Assembly (NCBI GenBank): GCA_964394665.1
Contig: CAYMYN010000024.1
Span: 1-64,000, forward strand
DNA: 64,000 bases
Direction of reading: 5' to 3'
From: CAYMYN01 sp964394665
GTDB taxonomy: Bacteria > Planctomycetota > UBA1135 > GCA-002686595
Shown in pieces: positions 36,427 through 45,347 of the stretch; position 1 is the first letter of the stretch, and each line of letters starts with the position of its first letter. Below the pieces are notes generated by a model. The model did not search any database, had not been told where the DNA came from, and worked only from the letters and a program-made list of their open reading frames with translations. The position numbers and the translations under genes were made by a program.

Positions 36427-37737
36427 TTGGAGCAGCCCCACGGGAACTGGATCGGCGGGACCTGGCGTCCGGCGCACGGCGGCCGGAGCTACGAGTCGGC
36501 GCCGGCGGGCGGCGGGCCTGGGGTGCGCTGGCCGCGCTCGGGCGCGGAGGACCTCGAGCAGGCGCTCGCGGCGACGCGCGAGGGCGGCGCTGCGTGGCGC
36601 GCGTGGACGCGGGCCGAACGCCGTGAGTTGCTCGAGGATGCGCTGGCCGAGGACCTGTTCCTCGGCGACCCCGGGGGCGAGCTCGCCGCGCAGCTCGGGG
36701 CCCTGGCGTCGGAGGTCGAGCCCTGGATCCGGGCCGCGCGGCGGGCCGGCGTGGCGGCCCTCGGCGAGCGCCGCCGACGCGCTCCGCGGCTGCCCGCCGA
36801 ACTCCCCACCGAACCGGGAACGGCCCTGGTGCGCGTGCACGGGGCGGCCCTGTTCGAGGGCCTCGTCGTGCGGCTGTGGCCGATGCTGCTCGAGGGCTGG
36901 AGCGTGATCCTGGTCGCCGACGGCGCCCTGCCGGGGATCGCGCGCGAGCTGTGCCTGGCCCTCGACCACGCCGACCTGCCGCCGGGCGCGCTGGCGCTGC
37001 TCTTCGACGACGGGGCCAGCGTCCTGCGGGCGGGCCTATCCGGCCCCGGCGTCGACTTCGCCCTGGTGCTCGACCACGCCGATCGTGGGGCCGAGGTGCT
37101 CGAGCTCGCGGGCCGCGAGCGCGGGCTGGGGCCCGCGTCCACCGGGGGCGGCACCCGCCCACGCCGGGGCCAGGGCGGCCGTCGCGGGCCGCTCCCCGTG
37201 CGCTTCGAGGCTCTCTCCGGGAGCTGCGCCGTCGTGCGCGGCACGGACGACCCCGCCCGCGCGGCGCGGCGCATCGCCCGCGCCGCCCTGGGCCGCTCCG
37301 AGGCCCTCTCGGGCCAGGCCGCCGGCCAGGCCGGCTGGGTGGTCGTGCACCGGCGCCTGTTCTCGGCCTTCAGCGCGGCCCTGCTGGTCGAGCTGGACGC
37401 CCTGGGCGAGGACCCGCTCGGCCCCCTCGCGCCGATCGATCCCGAGGCGCCCCGGCACGTGGAGCGCCTGCGGCGCCTGGGGCTCGACGAGGGCGCGACC
37501 CTGCTGCGGGGGGACTCGGGGACCTGGTTCGACGGGGCCCCGGGCCGGGCCGGGGGAGGGCGGGGGTCGCAGCGGCGCGCGCGGGAGGGTAGGCTCGAAC
37601 CCCTGGTCTTCACCAACGTGGAGCCCCGCATGCGCCTGGCCCGGGCCCGCCGCCCGGCGCCCGTGCTGCGCCTCCTGCGGGCCGACGACGACGGAGCGGC
37701 GCTGCGCTGCGCCGACGAGTTCGACCTCGCGCCCTGA
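36427..37737 (+). CDS. Degenerate aldehyde dehydrogenase-like protein, probable pseudoenzyme
   Basis: The 436-aa product follows the ALDH fold from end to end. NWIGGTWRPAHGGRSYES matches the N-terminal beta-strand. DLEQALAATREGGAAWRAW matches the first helix. LFEGLVVRLWPMLLEGWSVILVADGALP matches the Rossmann entry. EPLVFTNVEPRMRLARARRPAPVLRLL matches the C-terminal bridging region. The catalytic elements are missing: the LELGG region reads FEALSGS, and GQxC aligns with GQAA (in SGQAAGQAG), so both the general base Glu and the nucleophile Cys appear lost. The FTGST motif is also absent. It starts at a TTG and is 155 bases upstream of lysine aminotransferase. A structural or regulatory role is inference. 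Confidence 0.75.
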   Translation: MEQPHGNWIGGTWRPAHGGRSYESAPAGGGPGVRWPRSGAEDLEQALAATREGGAAWRAWTRAERRELLEDALAEDLFLGDPGGELAAQLGALASEVEPWIRAARRAGVAALGERRRRAPRLPAELPTEPGTALVRVHGAALFEGLVVRLWPMLLEGWSVILVADGALPGIARELCLALDHADLPPGALALLFDDGASVLRAGLSGPGVDFALVLDHADRGAEVLELAGRERGLGPASTGGGTRPRRGQGGRRGPLPVRFEALSGSCAVVRGTDDPARAARRIARAALGRSEALSGQAAGQAGWVVVHRRLFSAFSAALLVELDALGEDPLGPLAPIDPEAPRHVERLRRLGLDEGATLLRGDSGTWFDGAPGRAGGGRGSQRRAREGRLEPLVFTNVEPRMRLARARRPAPVLRLLRADDDGAALRCADEFDLAP

Positions 37738-37892
37738 GACCTCCCGCCCCCAGCGCCGCCCTCCAGCCCCGGGCCGGAGACGGCCGAGGGAGGGCCGGAG
37801 CCCCGTCGGCCCCCGGCTGCGGGGGGAGACCGCGCCCACCGCTCCGCGTCGGCCCTATGCCCGCGCGGCGCCAGACCCCCCGAGGAACCGCC

Positions 37893-39212
37893 ATGATCCA
37901 AGCCACCGACGTCCACGGCACGCTGAAGCGCCACCAACTCGCCGACGGCTTCCCCTTCGTGATGGACCTCGAGCGGTCCAAGGGCTCCTGGCTGCACGAC
38001 GCGCGCACGGGCCAGGACCACCTCGACTTCTTCACCTGCTTCGCGAGTTGGCCGGTGGGCTACAACCACCCGCTGCTGCACGAGCCGCGCTTCGCCGAGC
38101 GCCTGTTGGTCGCGGCCACCAACAACCCGGCCAACTCGGATCTCTACACGACCTACATGGCGGAGTTCGTGGAGAGCTTCGCGACCCGCGTCACCCCGCC
38201 CGGCTTTCCCTACCACTTCTGGATCTCCGGCGGCGCGCTGGCGGTCGAGAACGCGCTGAAGGCGGCCTTCGACTGGAAGGCGCAGCTCCTGGGCGTCGAC
38301 AGCGTCGAGGACGGGCGTCTGCTCAAGGTGCTGCACTTCCGGCGCGCCTTCCACGGCCGCAGCGGCTACACGCTCTCGGTCACCAACAGCGACCCCAAGA
38401 AGATCGCGCTCTTCCCGAAGTTCGACTGGCCGCGGGTCCACGCGCCGGCCCTCGAGTTCGACCTCGACGGCGGCATCGCCAACGACGTCGCGGCCGAGGA
38501 GCGTCGCTCCCTGGACGAGATCGAGGCCGCCTTCCGCGCCGACCCGCGCAACATCGCCTGCATCCTGATCGAGCCCATGCAGGGCGAGGGCGGCGACAAC
38601 CACTTCCGGCCCGAGTTCCTGCGCGAGCTGCGCCGCATCGCCGACGAGCGCCAGGCCCTGCTGATCTTCGACGAGGTCCAGACCGGTTTCTTCGGCAGCG
38701 GCCAGCCCTGGATGTGGCAGGTGAAGGGCGTCGCGCCCGACATCGTGGCCTTCGGCAAGAAGACCCAGGTGTGCGGCATCTACGCCAGCAAGCGGCTCGA
38801 CGAGGTGCCGAACAACGTGTTCCACAACCCCAGCCGCATCAACTCGACCTGGGGCGGCAGCCTGGTGGACATGGTGCGCTGCCAGCGCTTCATCGAGATC
38901 ATCGAGGCCGAGGACCTCGTGCGCAACGTGCGCGAGCGCGGCGAGCAGTTCCTCTCCGGCCTGCGCGCCCTGGCGAAGTCCCACGGCCGCATCTCCAACG
39001 TGCGCGGCATGGGCTCGCTCGTCGCCTACACCCTCGAGAACCCGGCCCTGCGCGACCGCGCCCTGGCGCGCCTGCGCGACAAACAGCTCCTGGCCCTACC
39101 CTCGGGCGAGCGGGCGATCCGCTTCCGCCTGCCCTTCGTGGTCTCCCCGGCCGAGATCGAGCAGGCGCTCGAGCGCGTGGCGGACAGCCTGCGGGCCCTC
39201 GAGCCGGTCTGA
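37893..39212 (+). CDS. lat: L-lysine 6-transaminase (LAT)
   Basis: LAT moves the epsilon-amino group of lysine to 2-oxoglutarate, giving 2-aminoadipate semialdehyde, which cyclises. The 439-aa protein is strikingly close to mycobacterial LAT: GGALAVENALKAAFDWK, FHGRSGYTLSVTN, FPKFDWPR, EPMQGEGGDNHFRPEFL, LLIFDEVQTG and DIVAFGKKTQVCGI (PLP lysine in GKK). NSTWGGSLVDMVR follows. The ATG at 37893 has GAGGA eight bases upstream; an ATG at 37857 would add 12 residues. The next step could be catalysed by the ALDH7-type enzyme at 55718. Confidence 0.93.
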   Translation: MIQATDVHGTLKRHQLADGFPFVMDLERSKGSWLHDARTGQDHLDFFTCFASWPVGYNHPLLHEPRFAERLLVAATNNPANSDLYTTYMAEFVESFATRVTPPGFPYHFWISGGALAVENALKAAFDWKAQLLGVDSVEDGRLLKVLHFRRAFHGRSGYTLSVTNSDPKKIALFPKFDWPRVHAPALEFDLDGGIANDVAAEERRSLDEIEAAFRADPRNIACILIEPMQGEGGDNHFRPEFLRELRRIADERQALLIFDEVQTGFFGSGQPWMWQVKGVAPDIVAFGKKTQVCGIYASKRLDEVPNNVFHNPSRINSTWGGSLVDMVRCQRFIEIIEAEDLVRNVRERGEQFLSGLRALAKSHGRISNVRGMGSLVAYTLENPALRDRALARLRDKQLLALPSGERAIRFRLPFVVSPAEIEQALERVADSLRALEPV

Positions 39213-39267
39213 TCCCGACGGACCCGACGCGCCCTCAGAGTGCGAGGAGAATTCGAGCACTCTCGGT

Positions 39268-39289
39268 ACGGCCGGCTTGCCGGCCGTCC
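39268..39289. repeat. 22-bp palindromic repeat, copy 2 (inverted)
   Basis: ACGGCCGGC-TT-GCCGGCCGT plus two C bases is the exact reverse complement of 17489-17510. It lies between the convergent genes for lysine aminotransferase and RlmN. A smaller hairpin of AGAGTGC (39237-39243) with GCACTCT (39257-39263) precedes it. Confidence 0.75.
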
Positions 39290-39300
39290 AAAGGGCGTTC

Positions 39301-39368
39301 TGAGAGGCCGTCTGGATGGTCTGCTCTGGGTCCGTTCCGGGTCCGCTCGACTTTTTCTCGGCCTCTCA
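39301..39368. terminator. Inverted repeat at the rlmN 3' end
   Basis: TGAGAGGCCG (39301-39310) pairs perfectly with CGGCCTCTCA (39359-39368), enclosing 48 bases that include a T5 run (39352-39356). The right arm overlaps the rlmN stop codon. It may act on the lat transcript or on rlmN; function is inferred from position only. Confidence 0.4.
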
Positions 39369-40430
39369 AGCGCGGCCGGCCTCGCGGGCGCGGAGCTGAC
39401 CGCAGGCGGCGTCGCGTTCGAGGCCGCGTGACCAACGCACCGTCGCCACCAGGCCGGCCTCGTCGAGGGTGGTCCGGTAGCGCTCCACCGAGTCGGGGGA
39501 GGGGCGGCGGTAGGGGCTCTCGGGCACGGCGTTGAAGGGGATCAGGTTGACCGTGCAGCGCCGGCCGACGAGCCGGTTGGTGAGCTCGCGGGCATGTTCG
39601 GCGGTGTCGGTCAGGCCCGCGAGCAGCACGATCTCGTAGGTCACCTCGCGGCCTGTGGCGCCGAACCAGGCATCGCCGGCCGCCAGCACCTCCTCGATCG
39701 GCGTGCCGCGCATGGCGGGCACGAGCTCGTCGCGCTGCGCGTCGAAGGGCGTGTGCAGCGAGATCGCCAGCTCGTGGGGCGGGTCGCTCTCGGCGACGCG
39801 TCGCACGCGTTCGGGGAAACCCACCGTCGAGACGGTGATCTTGCGCGCCGAGAGGCCCATCTCGCCGTGCACGACGTCGAGGGCCGCGCGCAGTGCGCCA
39901 TAATTGAGCAGCGGTTCGCCGATGCCCATCACCACCGAGCGCGAGAGGGGCCCGAGGGCTCGGCCGCGCACGAACTGCTCGAGGATCTCGTGCGCCTCGA
40001 GGTTGCGCGCGAGGCCCGCCAGCCCCGAGGCGCAGAACGGGCAGCCCACCGGGCAACCGACCTGGGTCGAGACGCACAGGGTCGCGCCCTTGCCGCTCTC
40101 GGGCCGGCGCGGCGGGATGTGCACGGTCTCGACCGTCGCGTCCTGGACGCCGCGCCGCGGCAGGGCGATCAGGAGCTTGGTCGTGCGGTCGGGCGCCACG
40201 CTGCGCCCGGCCTCCACTCCGGCCAGCAGCGGGACCTGTTCGGACAGCGCGTCACGTAGGGCGCGCGGCAGGGAGGTCATCGCGCCGTAGTCGAGCACGC
40301 CGCGCACGAGCACCTCGCGGCGCACGACGCGGGCGTGGAACGTTCGACCGCCCAGGGCCACGACCTTGGCCGTGAGCTCCTCCGGGGAGAGTTCGAGCAG
40401 TGCGCGCCCCTCGGTCGCGGGTTCGGTCAC
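39366..40430 (-). CDS. rlmN: Radical SAM rRNA/tRNA methyltransferase RlmN
   Basis: RlmN methylates C2 of A2503 in 23S rRNA and of A37 in some tRNAs. The radical-SAM cluster motif CPVGCPFC lies near residue 120 after LCVSTQVG. VVMGIGEPLLNY, ISLHTPFDAQRDELVP and TYEIVLLAGLTDTAEHA follow. The C-terminal Cys in AACGQLRA matches the second catalytic cysteine of RlmN/Cfr enzymes. The GTG at 40430 gives 354 aa and overlaps the DHH-gene stop (GTGA), so the pair is an operon. Confidence 0.94.
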   Translation of the reverse strand: MTEPATEGRALLELSPEELTAKVVALGGRTFHARVVRREVLVRGVLDYGAMTSLPRALRDALSEQVPLLAGVEAGRSVAPDRTTKLLIALPRRGVQDATVETVHIPPRRPESGKGATLCVSTQVGCPVGCPFCASGLAGLARNLEAHEILEQFVRGRALGPLSRSVVMGIGEPLLNYGALRAALDVVHGEMGLSARKITVSTVGFPERVRRVAESDPPHELAISLHTPFDAQRDELVPAMRGTPIEEVLAAGDAWFGATGREVTYEIVLLAGLTDTAEHARELTNRLVGRRCTVNLIPFNAVPESPYRRPSPDSVERYRTTLDEAGLVATVRWSRGLERDAACGQLRAREAGRA

Positions 40431-41401
40431 GGCGCGCTCGCCTCCGGCGCGCCGCCCGTCAGGGCCGCCACCAGATGCTCGCCGATCTCGTTCGCCACGC
40501 GCCGCGCCTCGGCCAGATCGGCCGGGTTGGCGCCGCCCACGGCGCGGTGGCCGCCGCCCCCGTAGCGCTCCATCAGCTCGCCGACGTGCACGCCGCCGCG
40601 GGGCAGGTTCCAGGGGTTCTCGCCGCAGGTGACGTGGAAACCCGAGCGCGTGGGGATCACGCCCACCGCGTAGGAGATGTCGGGGTGGTGGTAGAAGGCC
40701 GCGAAACGCTCGCGCCGGATCTGGCTCGAGGAGGCGTCGTAGCACAAGACGCCCGCGCGCCGCCACTTGACCGTGGGCGGGAACTGCTCGAGCGCCCGGT
40801 CGCGGTTGCGCGAGGCGCGCTGGTGCGCCTTCTCGACGTCGTCGCGGTCGGCGATCTCGTCCAGGGTTCCGTCGCGCATCGCGCCGACGAGCACGTCGAC
40901 GAAGTCCACGTTGGGCGCGGCGGTGAGGGCACGCGCGATGCGCAGGGCGGGCTCGTCGCCAAAGATCGCCTGCTCGACGGAGCGGTACCGCGCGGCGTCG
41001 ATGACGTCCGACCAACGCGCCATCTCGACGAAGCGCTCGGGCGCGCGGTAGCCCCAGTGCTCGGCCGCGTGGGAGAGGATCAGGGGCGGGCAGGAGGGCG
41101 AGGTCTCGTCCCAGCGCCAGCGCTCGCTGGGCGCGTACTGCTCGCGCAGCTCGGGGCTCAGGAAGGTCGTGGGGTGGTGGTCGAACCAGTACTCCGCCCG
41201 CGGGTGGAAGTGGAAGTCGACCACGGCGAAGCGTTGATCGCGCTCGAAGGCCTCCCAGTCGCGGCGCTGGTCGTAGTTGACGCTCTGCCAGCGCGGCTCT
41301 TCGCCGCGCACCTCGCCCAGGACGGAGGCGAGCACCGCCGCGGACACCATGCCGTCGAAGTCACGGTGGTAGTGGATCACGAGCGGTCGCGGGACTCCCA
41401 T
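40427..41401 (-). CDS. DHH-family phosphoesterase
   Basis: The 324-aa protein begins VIHYHRDFDGMVSAAVLASVLG, the first DHH metal motif. VVDFHFHP, then WFDHHPTTF (the DHH signature) and a C-terminal DHHA1-type YGGGGHRAVGG nucleic-acid or nucleotide-binding loop follow. Relatives hydrolyse oligonucleotides, cyclic dinucleotides or phosphoesters; the substrate is not evident. The ATG at 41401 lies seven bases after a TATCCT box. The gene leads the rlmN operon and diverges from the TPR/peptidase gene across a MITE-like insertion. Confidence 0.9.
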   Translation of the reverse strand: MGVPRPLVIHYHRDFDGMVSAAVLASVLGEVRGEEPRWQSVNYDQRRDWEAFERDQRFAVVDFHFHPRAEYWFDHHPTTFLSPELREQYAPSERWRWDETSPSCPPLILSHAAEHWGYRAPERFVEMARWSDVIDAARYRSVEQAIFGDEPALRIARALTAAPNVDFVDVLVGAMRDGTLDEIADRDDVEKAHQRASRNRDRALEQFPPTVKWRRAGVLCYDASSSQIRRERFAAFYHHPDISYAVGVIPTRSGFHVTCGENPWNLPRGGVHVGELMERYGGGGHRAVGGANPADLAEARRVANEIGEHLVAALTGGAPEASAP

Positions 41402-41408
41402 GCCGGCC

Positions 41409-41414
41409 AGGATA
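41409..41414 (-). promoter_or_regulatory. -10-like box TATCCT, leaderless DHH/rlmN promoter candidate
   Basis: On the minus strand TATCCT is followed by seven bases and then the ATG at 41401. The MITE-like element begins 27 bases further upstream, at 41441, so it occupies the position of any -35 or upstream activator. Confidence 0.5.
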
Positions 41415-41440
41415 GGGTGCGGGGATGGGGCGCTCCAGGA

Positions 41441-41607
41441 CTAGTGGGGTGGGTCATAGATTCGGCGCCTAGGTCGGCTCGGATGGGCGTTCCTGGCAAG
41501 GCGCGTCGACGACGCGTATTCACTGTGATACTCGGAGGAGACACAACGCAGCCAGGGGCGTTCAGGCGGGTCTACATAGGTGCCGGATCTTTGACCCACC
41601 CCACTAG
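41441..41607. mobile_element. MITE-like element with ~33-bp terminal inverted repeats
   Basis: The left end starts CTAGTGGGGTGGGTCA and the right end is its reverse complement. Beyond these 16 identical bases the arms continue to match, with only about four mismatches over 33 bases (41441-41473 versus 41575-41607). Both ends carry CTAG, which could be a duplicated 4-bp target. The ~100-bp interior has no reading frame but holds a 7-bp palindrome CGCGTCG-A-CGACGCG (41502-41516). A transposase must act in trans. It sits between two divergent genes. It could instead be a structured RNA, but the long terminal repeats favour a non-autonomous transposon. Confidence 0.75.
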
Positions 41608-41700
41608 GGTCTCCGTTGCGCGCCGCGGCGGTGCGGGGGAGACTGGGCGCCCCCCAGGGCTCGCGGGCCCCACCTGGGTCCCCGAGTGGAGAGATCGACG

Positions 41701-44700
41701 ATGCGCGCCGCCCTGCTGCTCCTGTGTGTCCTGCCCCTGGCCGCCGCGGCTCCGCGCCAGGCGTCCGAGTCGACCCTGGTTACGCGCTACCACGCCCTGG
41801 GGCGCGAGATGGAGCGCGCCGGTGAGCCTCTGACGGCGCGCGGGCACTACGAACGCGTCCTCGAGCGCGATCCGCGCCACCTGCCGACCCTGCACCGCCT
41901 GGCGCTGGTCGAGCAGGCCCTGGGCGAGCTCGACGCCGCCGTCGACCACGCCGGGCGTTTCCTCGACGCCTGGCGCCACCTCCCGGACCCTCCGCGCGCC
42001 CTGCGGCCGGCCCAGCAGGAGCTCGCGGCCCTGCTCTCCAAGCTCGACCCGTTGCGGGGCGAGCTCGACGGCGCGCGGCGCAAGTACGTCGGGCAGCTCC
42101 TGGGCCTCGCGCAGCGTCAGATGGACGGCGGTGCGTGGCACTCGGCGCGCGCCATCCTGGTCGAGGCCCTGGCCACCGACCCCGAGCACCCCGAGCTGGC
42201 CGCCGGTCTGGCGCGCATCCGCGCCGAGGGCGGCAACGAGCTGGCCGTCGAGGACGAGCGCGGGGGCTCCGACCCCCTGGCTGGAGTCAGCCCCGAGTGG
42301 GTCGCGGCCGAGGACCCCAAGCACGTCGATTGGGACAAGGCCTGGCAGCACGAGACCCCGCACTATCGCGTGCGCACCAACGCCGGGTACGTCGTGCTGC
42401 GCACGGTGGCCCACGCGATGGAGCAGATGAACGTCTTCTACCGGCGCTTCCACCGCTACAAGGAGGAGGGCGGCGGGATCCCGAAGGCCAACGTGCTCCT
42501 GTTCCGGGATCGCGAGCAGTACATGCGCCTGGGCAACGCGCCCGTGGAGTGGGCCGGCGGCCACTGGGACGGAACCAACGTCGTCACCTACGACCACCGC
42601 GAGGGCAGCCAAGGCTCCCTGCGCGACACGCTGCAGACGCTCTTCCACGAGGCCAGCCACCAGTTCACCTCGCTCGCCGGCGGCTCGGCCGTGCCGGCCT
42701 GGCTCAACGAAGGCATGGCGAGTTTCTTCGAGGGCACGCGCCTGCTCTCGAACGGGCGCGTCGACTGGAACCTCGTCGCCCCGGGTCGCCTCTACCCGCT
42801 GATCGCCGACCTCGACAAGCCCGACCGCAATCGGCTCGAGGACGTGATCCGCGGCAACGTCGCGGACTACCGCGTCTACTATCCGTGGGGCTGGGGCATC
42901 GTCTACTACCTCTACAACGCCGAGGACAGCGAGGGACGCCTGCTGTACCGCCACCTGCTGCCGGAGTACTTCCAGAAGTACCACTCGCCCGATCACGTCG
43001 GGCGCTTCACGCAGTTCTTCGTCGACGGGCCCAAGCTCCCGGGCGTGCGCACCTTGGGCGACTTCGAGCAACGCTTCATCGAGTTCGTGCGTCGCCTCGA
43101 GGAGGAGGACAAGGGGCAGTTCGACGCCGCGCGTTCCTACGAGGAGCGCGCCGATCGCCAGGCGGCGTTGCGCGAGTGGGGCCGGGCGGTCGAGCTGTAC
43201 GAGCGCTCGCTCGAGCGCGACCCCGACCATCCGGTCGTGCTGTGGAAGCTGGCGGGCGTGCTCGAGCAGGCGGCCCAGCCCGATCGCGCGGCGGGCACCC
43301 TGCGCCAGTGGCTGTCGGTCGCGGCCCTCGACGGCGCGCCCGAGGCCCTCGAACAGGAGGCGCGCGAGCGCATCCGGCGCCTGGACGGCACCGCGCGCCG
43401 CCTCGAACGACTGCGGGCCGACTTCCACGCCGATGCCCTGAAGCTCGCCCGCGCCTACGCCGAGCGCGGCTTCCCGCGCACCGCGCTGCGCGTGCTGCGC
43501 GGCCCCGCGACCGCCCTGCCGCCCAGCGAGGAGGCGCGCGCGCTCTACTTCGATATCGAGGACCGCAGCGGTGTCTCGCTCGAGACCTGGCAACTGGTAT
43601 TCAACGAGACCGACCTGGCCGGCTTCCACGGAGCCGGGGCCGGGGACTTCCGCGTCGCCTCGGGGATGATCGTCGCGGACGTGCCCGAGCTCGGCGAGCC
43701 CGCGCGCCCCCGTCCCTCGGGTCCGACCACCGGCAACGCGCCGGGCGCGGTCCGTGCGGGGGAGTCCTTCCTCTTCCGGCGCCTGTTCGTCGACCGCGAG
43801 CCGGTGGGGGACTGGTCCCTCTCGGCGGAGCTGCGCTTCGAGGAGGGCTGCCGCATGGCTGGCCTGTGCTTCGGGCGCAAGGCCGACGGGTTGTTCCATG
43901 GCGTCGTGCTCCTGCCCCAGGGCTACGTCGACCTCTCGTCCTTCGGCACCGACGGCAAGCCGCTCTTCCGCACCGAGCACCCGCTGCGCGGCGAGTGGCA
44001 GCACCTGCGCATCGACGTCGCGGGCACGCGCTTGGTGGTGCGCGTGAACGGCGCGGAGGTCTTCGACCACTTGTTCACGACCCGCGCCGAGCTGCGCGGC
44101 GACTTCGGGCTGCTGGCCGGCACGGGGCGCTCGATGTTCCGCGAGATCAAGTTGCTCGAGTACGACCCGAGCCTCCCGCGGCGCCAGGCGATCGGCCGCC
44201 GGCGCGCCGCCGCGCCGATCGACGTGGCCCAGGGATTCCCTGCGCCTGCGCGGGCCGAGGCGGGCCAACTCGCGTTCCTGGGGAGCGCGCCGCCGGCCCT
44301 GGGCGAACTCGAGTGGATCGGCGATCCGCCCGGCGGCGGGGATCTCGACCGGCTGCTCGATTGGCCGGCGATCCTCGTCTTCTGGACGACGTACTCCGAG
44401 CTCAACCCGACCACCGGCGTGTTGCCGGCCTTGGCCGCCCTGCGCGAGCGCTACGGCGAGCTCGACCTGCCCGTGTTGCTCGTGAGCGACGAGGAGAGTT
44501 CCAAGCTGCGCATCTTCGCGCGCGACCGCGGCCTGCCCTACGCCGTGGCGAGCGACCCCAGGCACGGGGCCTACGGACCCTATTCGATCGCGCGCCACGG
44601 CTTGCCGCGGGCCTATCTGCTCGACCTCGACGGCAGCGTGGTGTGGGAGGGGAATCCCGACTTCCACCCCGAGCACGGCTCGTACCTCGACGAACCCCTG

Positions 44701-45300
44701 GCGGGCCTGGTGCGTTCACGGCGGCTCCCCGAGTTGGTGCGCGCCGAAGAGACCCTGCGCCTGGCGGAGCTGGCCTTCGCGGAGGGCCGTTACGCCGACG
44801 CGGCCGAGGCCTGGCGCCAGGTCGCCGAGCTCGGGGTCACGCACCCGCGGGTCGCCCGCGCCCGCGCGGCCCTGGGTCGCCTCGAGGAGCTGGGGGAAGG
44901 GTGGTTGGCCGAGGCCGCCGAGCTCGAGGCCGGGGGCCGCGTGCTCCAGGCAGCGCGCCGGATCGGTCGCGTGGCGAACGAACTGCCCGGGACGGCGGTC
45001 GCGGGCCGCGCAGCGGAACGCGCGGCCGCGCTGGCCTCGAGCAAGGCCCTGCGCGACGCGCGCCGACTCGAGAACCGCCTCGCCCGCGTGGAAGCCGACC
45101 TGGGCCGCAATCGGATCCCAGCGGCCCGGGAGGTGCTGGTCGACATGCGCGCCAAGCTCGTCGGCAACGAGGATCCCTGGGCGGCCGAGCGGGTGCGCTT
45201 CCTGCTCGAGGGCCTCGAAGCCGCCCGCCCCGCGGCGGAGCTGCTGGTGGACTACCGCCTGGTCTTCCCCGACCTCGCGCTCACCCCCAGCGGCACCTGA
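41701..45300 (+). CDS. Secreted TPR / DUF1570-like peptidase / LamG-like / thioredoxin-like protein
   Basis: The 1199-aa protein starts with a signal peptide (MRAALLLLCVLPLAAAAP). TPR-like helices follow (residues ~20-190). A gluzincin peptidase domain has HEASH (316-320) and, 16 residues on, NEGMASFFEG (E337), the HExxH...E zinc pattern of DUF1570-type proteins. More TPRs come at ~480-620. A jelly-roll/3-keto-disaccharide-hydrolase-like domain (~630-823) includes GEWQHLRIDVAGTRLVVRVNG. A thioredoxin-fold segment without a CxxC (~880-1000) reads WPAILVFWTTYSELN, and terminal TPRs end the protein. The ATG at 41701 has GGAG nine bases upstream; a GTG at 41686 is possible. The substrate is unknown. 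Confidence 0.88.
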   Translation: MRAALLLLCVLPLAAAAPRQASESTLVTRYHALGREMERAGEPLTARGHYERVLERDPRHLPTLHRLALVEQALGELDAAVDHAGRFLDAWRHLPDPPRALRPAQQELAALLSKLDPLRGELDGARRKYVGQLLGLAQRQMDGGAWHSARAILVEALATDPEHPELAAGLARIRAEGGNELAVEDERGGSDPLAGVSPEWVAAEDPKHVDWDKAWQHETPHYRVRTNAGYVVLRTVAHAMEQMNVFYRRFHRYKEEGGGIPKANVLLFRDREQYMRLGNAPVEWAGGHWDGTNVVTYDHREGSQGSLRDTLQTLFHEASHQFTSLAGGSAVPAWLNEGMASFFEGTRLLSNGRVDWNLVAPGRLYPLIADLDKPDRNRLEDVIRGNVADYRVYYPWGWGIVYYLYNAEDSEGRLLYRHLLPEYFQKYHSPDHVGRFTQFFVDGPKLPGVRTLGDFEQRFIEFVRRLEEEDKGQFDAARSYEERADRQAALREWGRAVELYERSLERDPDHPVVLWKLAGVLEQAAQPDRAAGTLRQWLSVAALDGAPEALEQEARERIRRLDGTARRLERLRADFHADALKLARAYAERGFPRTALRVLRGPATALPPSEEARALYFDIEDRSGVSLETWQLVFNETDLAGFHGAGAGDFRVASGMIVADVPELGEPARPRPSGPTTGNAPGAVRAGESFLFRRLFVDREPVGDWSLSAELRFEEGCRMAGLCFGRKADGLFHGVVLLPQGYVDLSSFGTDGKPLFRTEHPLRGEWQHLRIDVAGTRLVVRVNGAEVFDHLFTTRAELRGDFGLLAGTGRSMFREIKLLEYDPSLPRRQAIGRRRAAAPIDVAQGFPAPARAEAGQLAFLGSAPPALGELEWIGDPPGGGDLDRLLDWPAILVFWTTYSELNPTTGVLPALAALRERYGELDLPVLLVSDEESSKLRIFARDRGLPYAVASDPRHGAYGPYSIARHGLPRAYLLDLDGSVVWEGNPDFHPEHGSYLDEPLAGLVRSRRLPELVRAEETLRLAELAFAEGRYADAAEAWRQVAELGVTHPRVARARAALGRLEELGEGWLAEAAELEAGGRVLQAARRIGRVANELPGTAVAGRAAERAAALASSKALRDARRLENRLARVEADLGRNRIPAAREVLVDMRAKLVGNEDPWAAERVRFLLEGLEAARPAAELLVDYRLVFPDLALTPSGT

Positions 45301-45347
45301 CGACTTCCCTTCCAGCCCCAGCTCGCTTCGCCCCACCCATCCTCTTC

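Noticed and set aside
41441..41607. Interpretation of the 41.5-kb element as a riboswitch or small RNA
   Set aside because: The matched ~33-bp ends with CTAG at both borders fit a mobile element better, and no known aptamer motif was recognised.
41572..44676. Open frame of about 1000 codons on the minus strand opposite the TPR/peptidase gene
   Set aside because: No domain or signal peptide. The opposite strand has a signal peptide, HExxH site and coherent domains.
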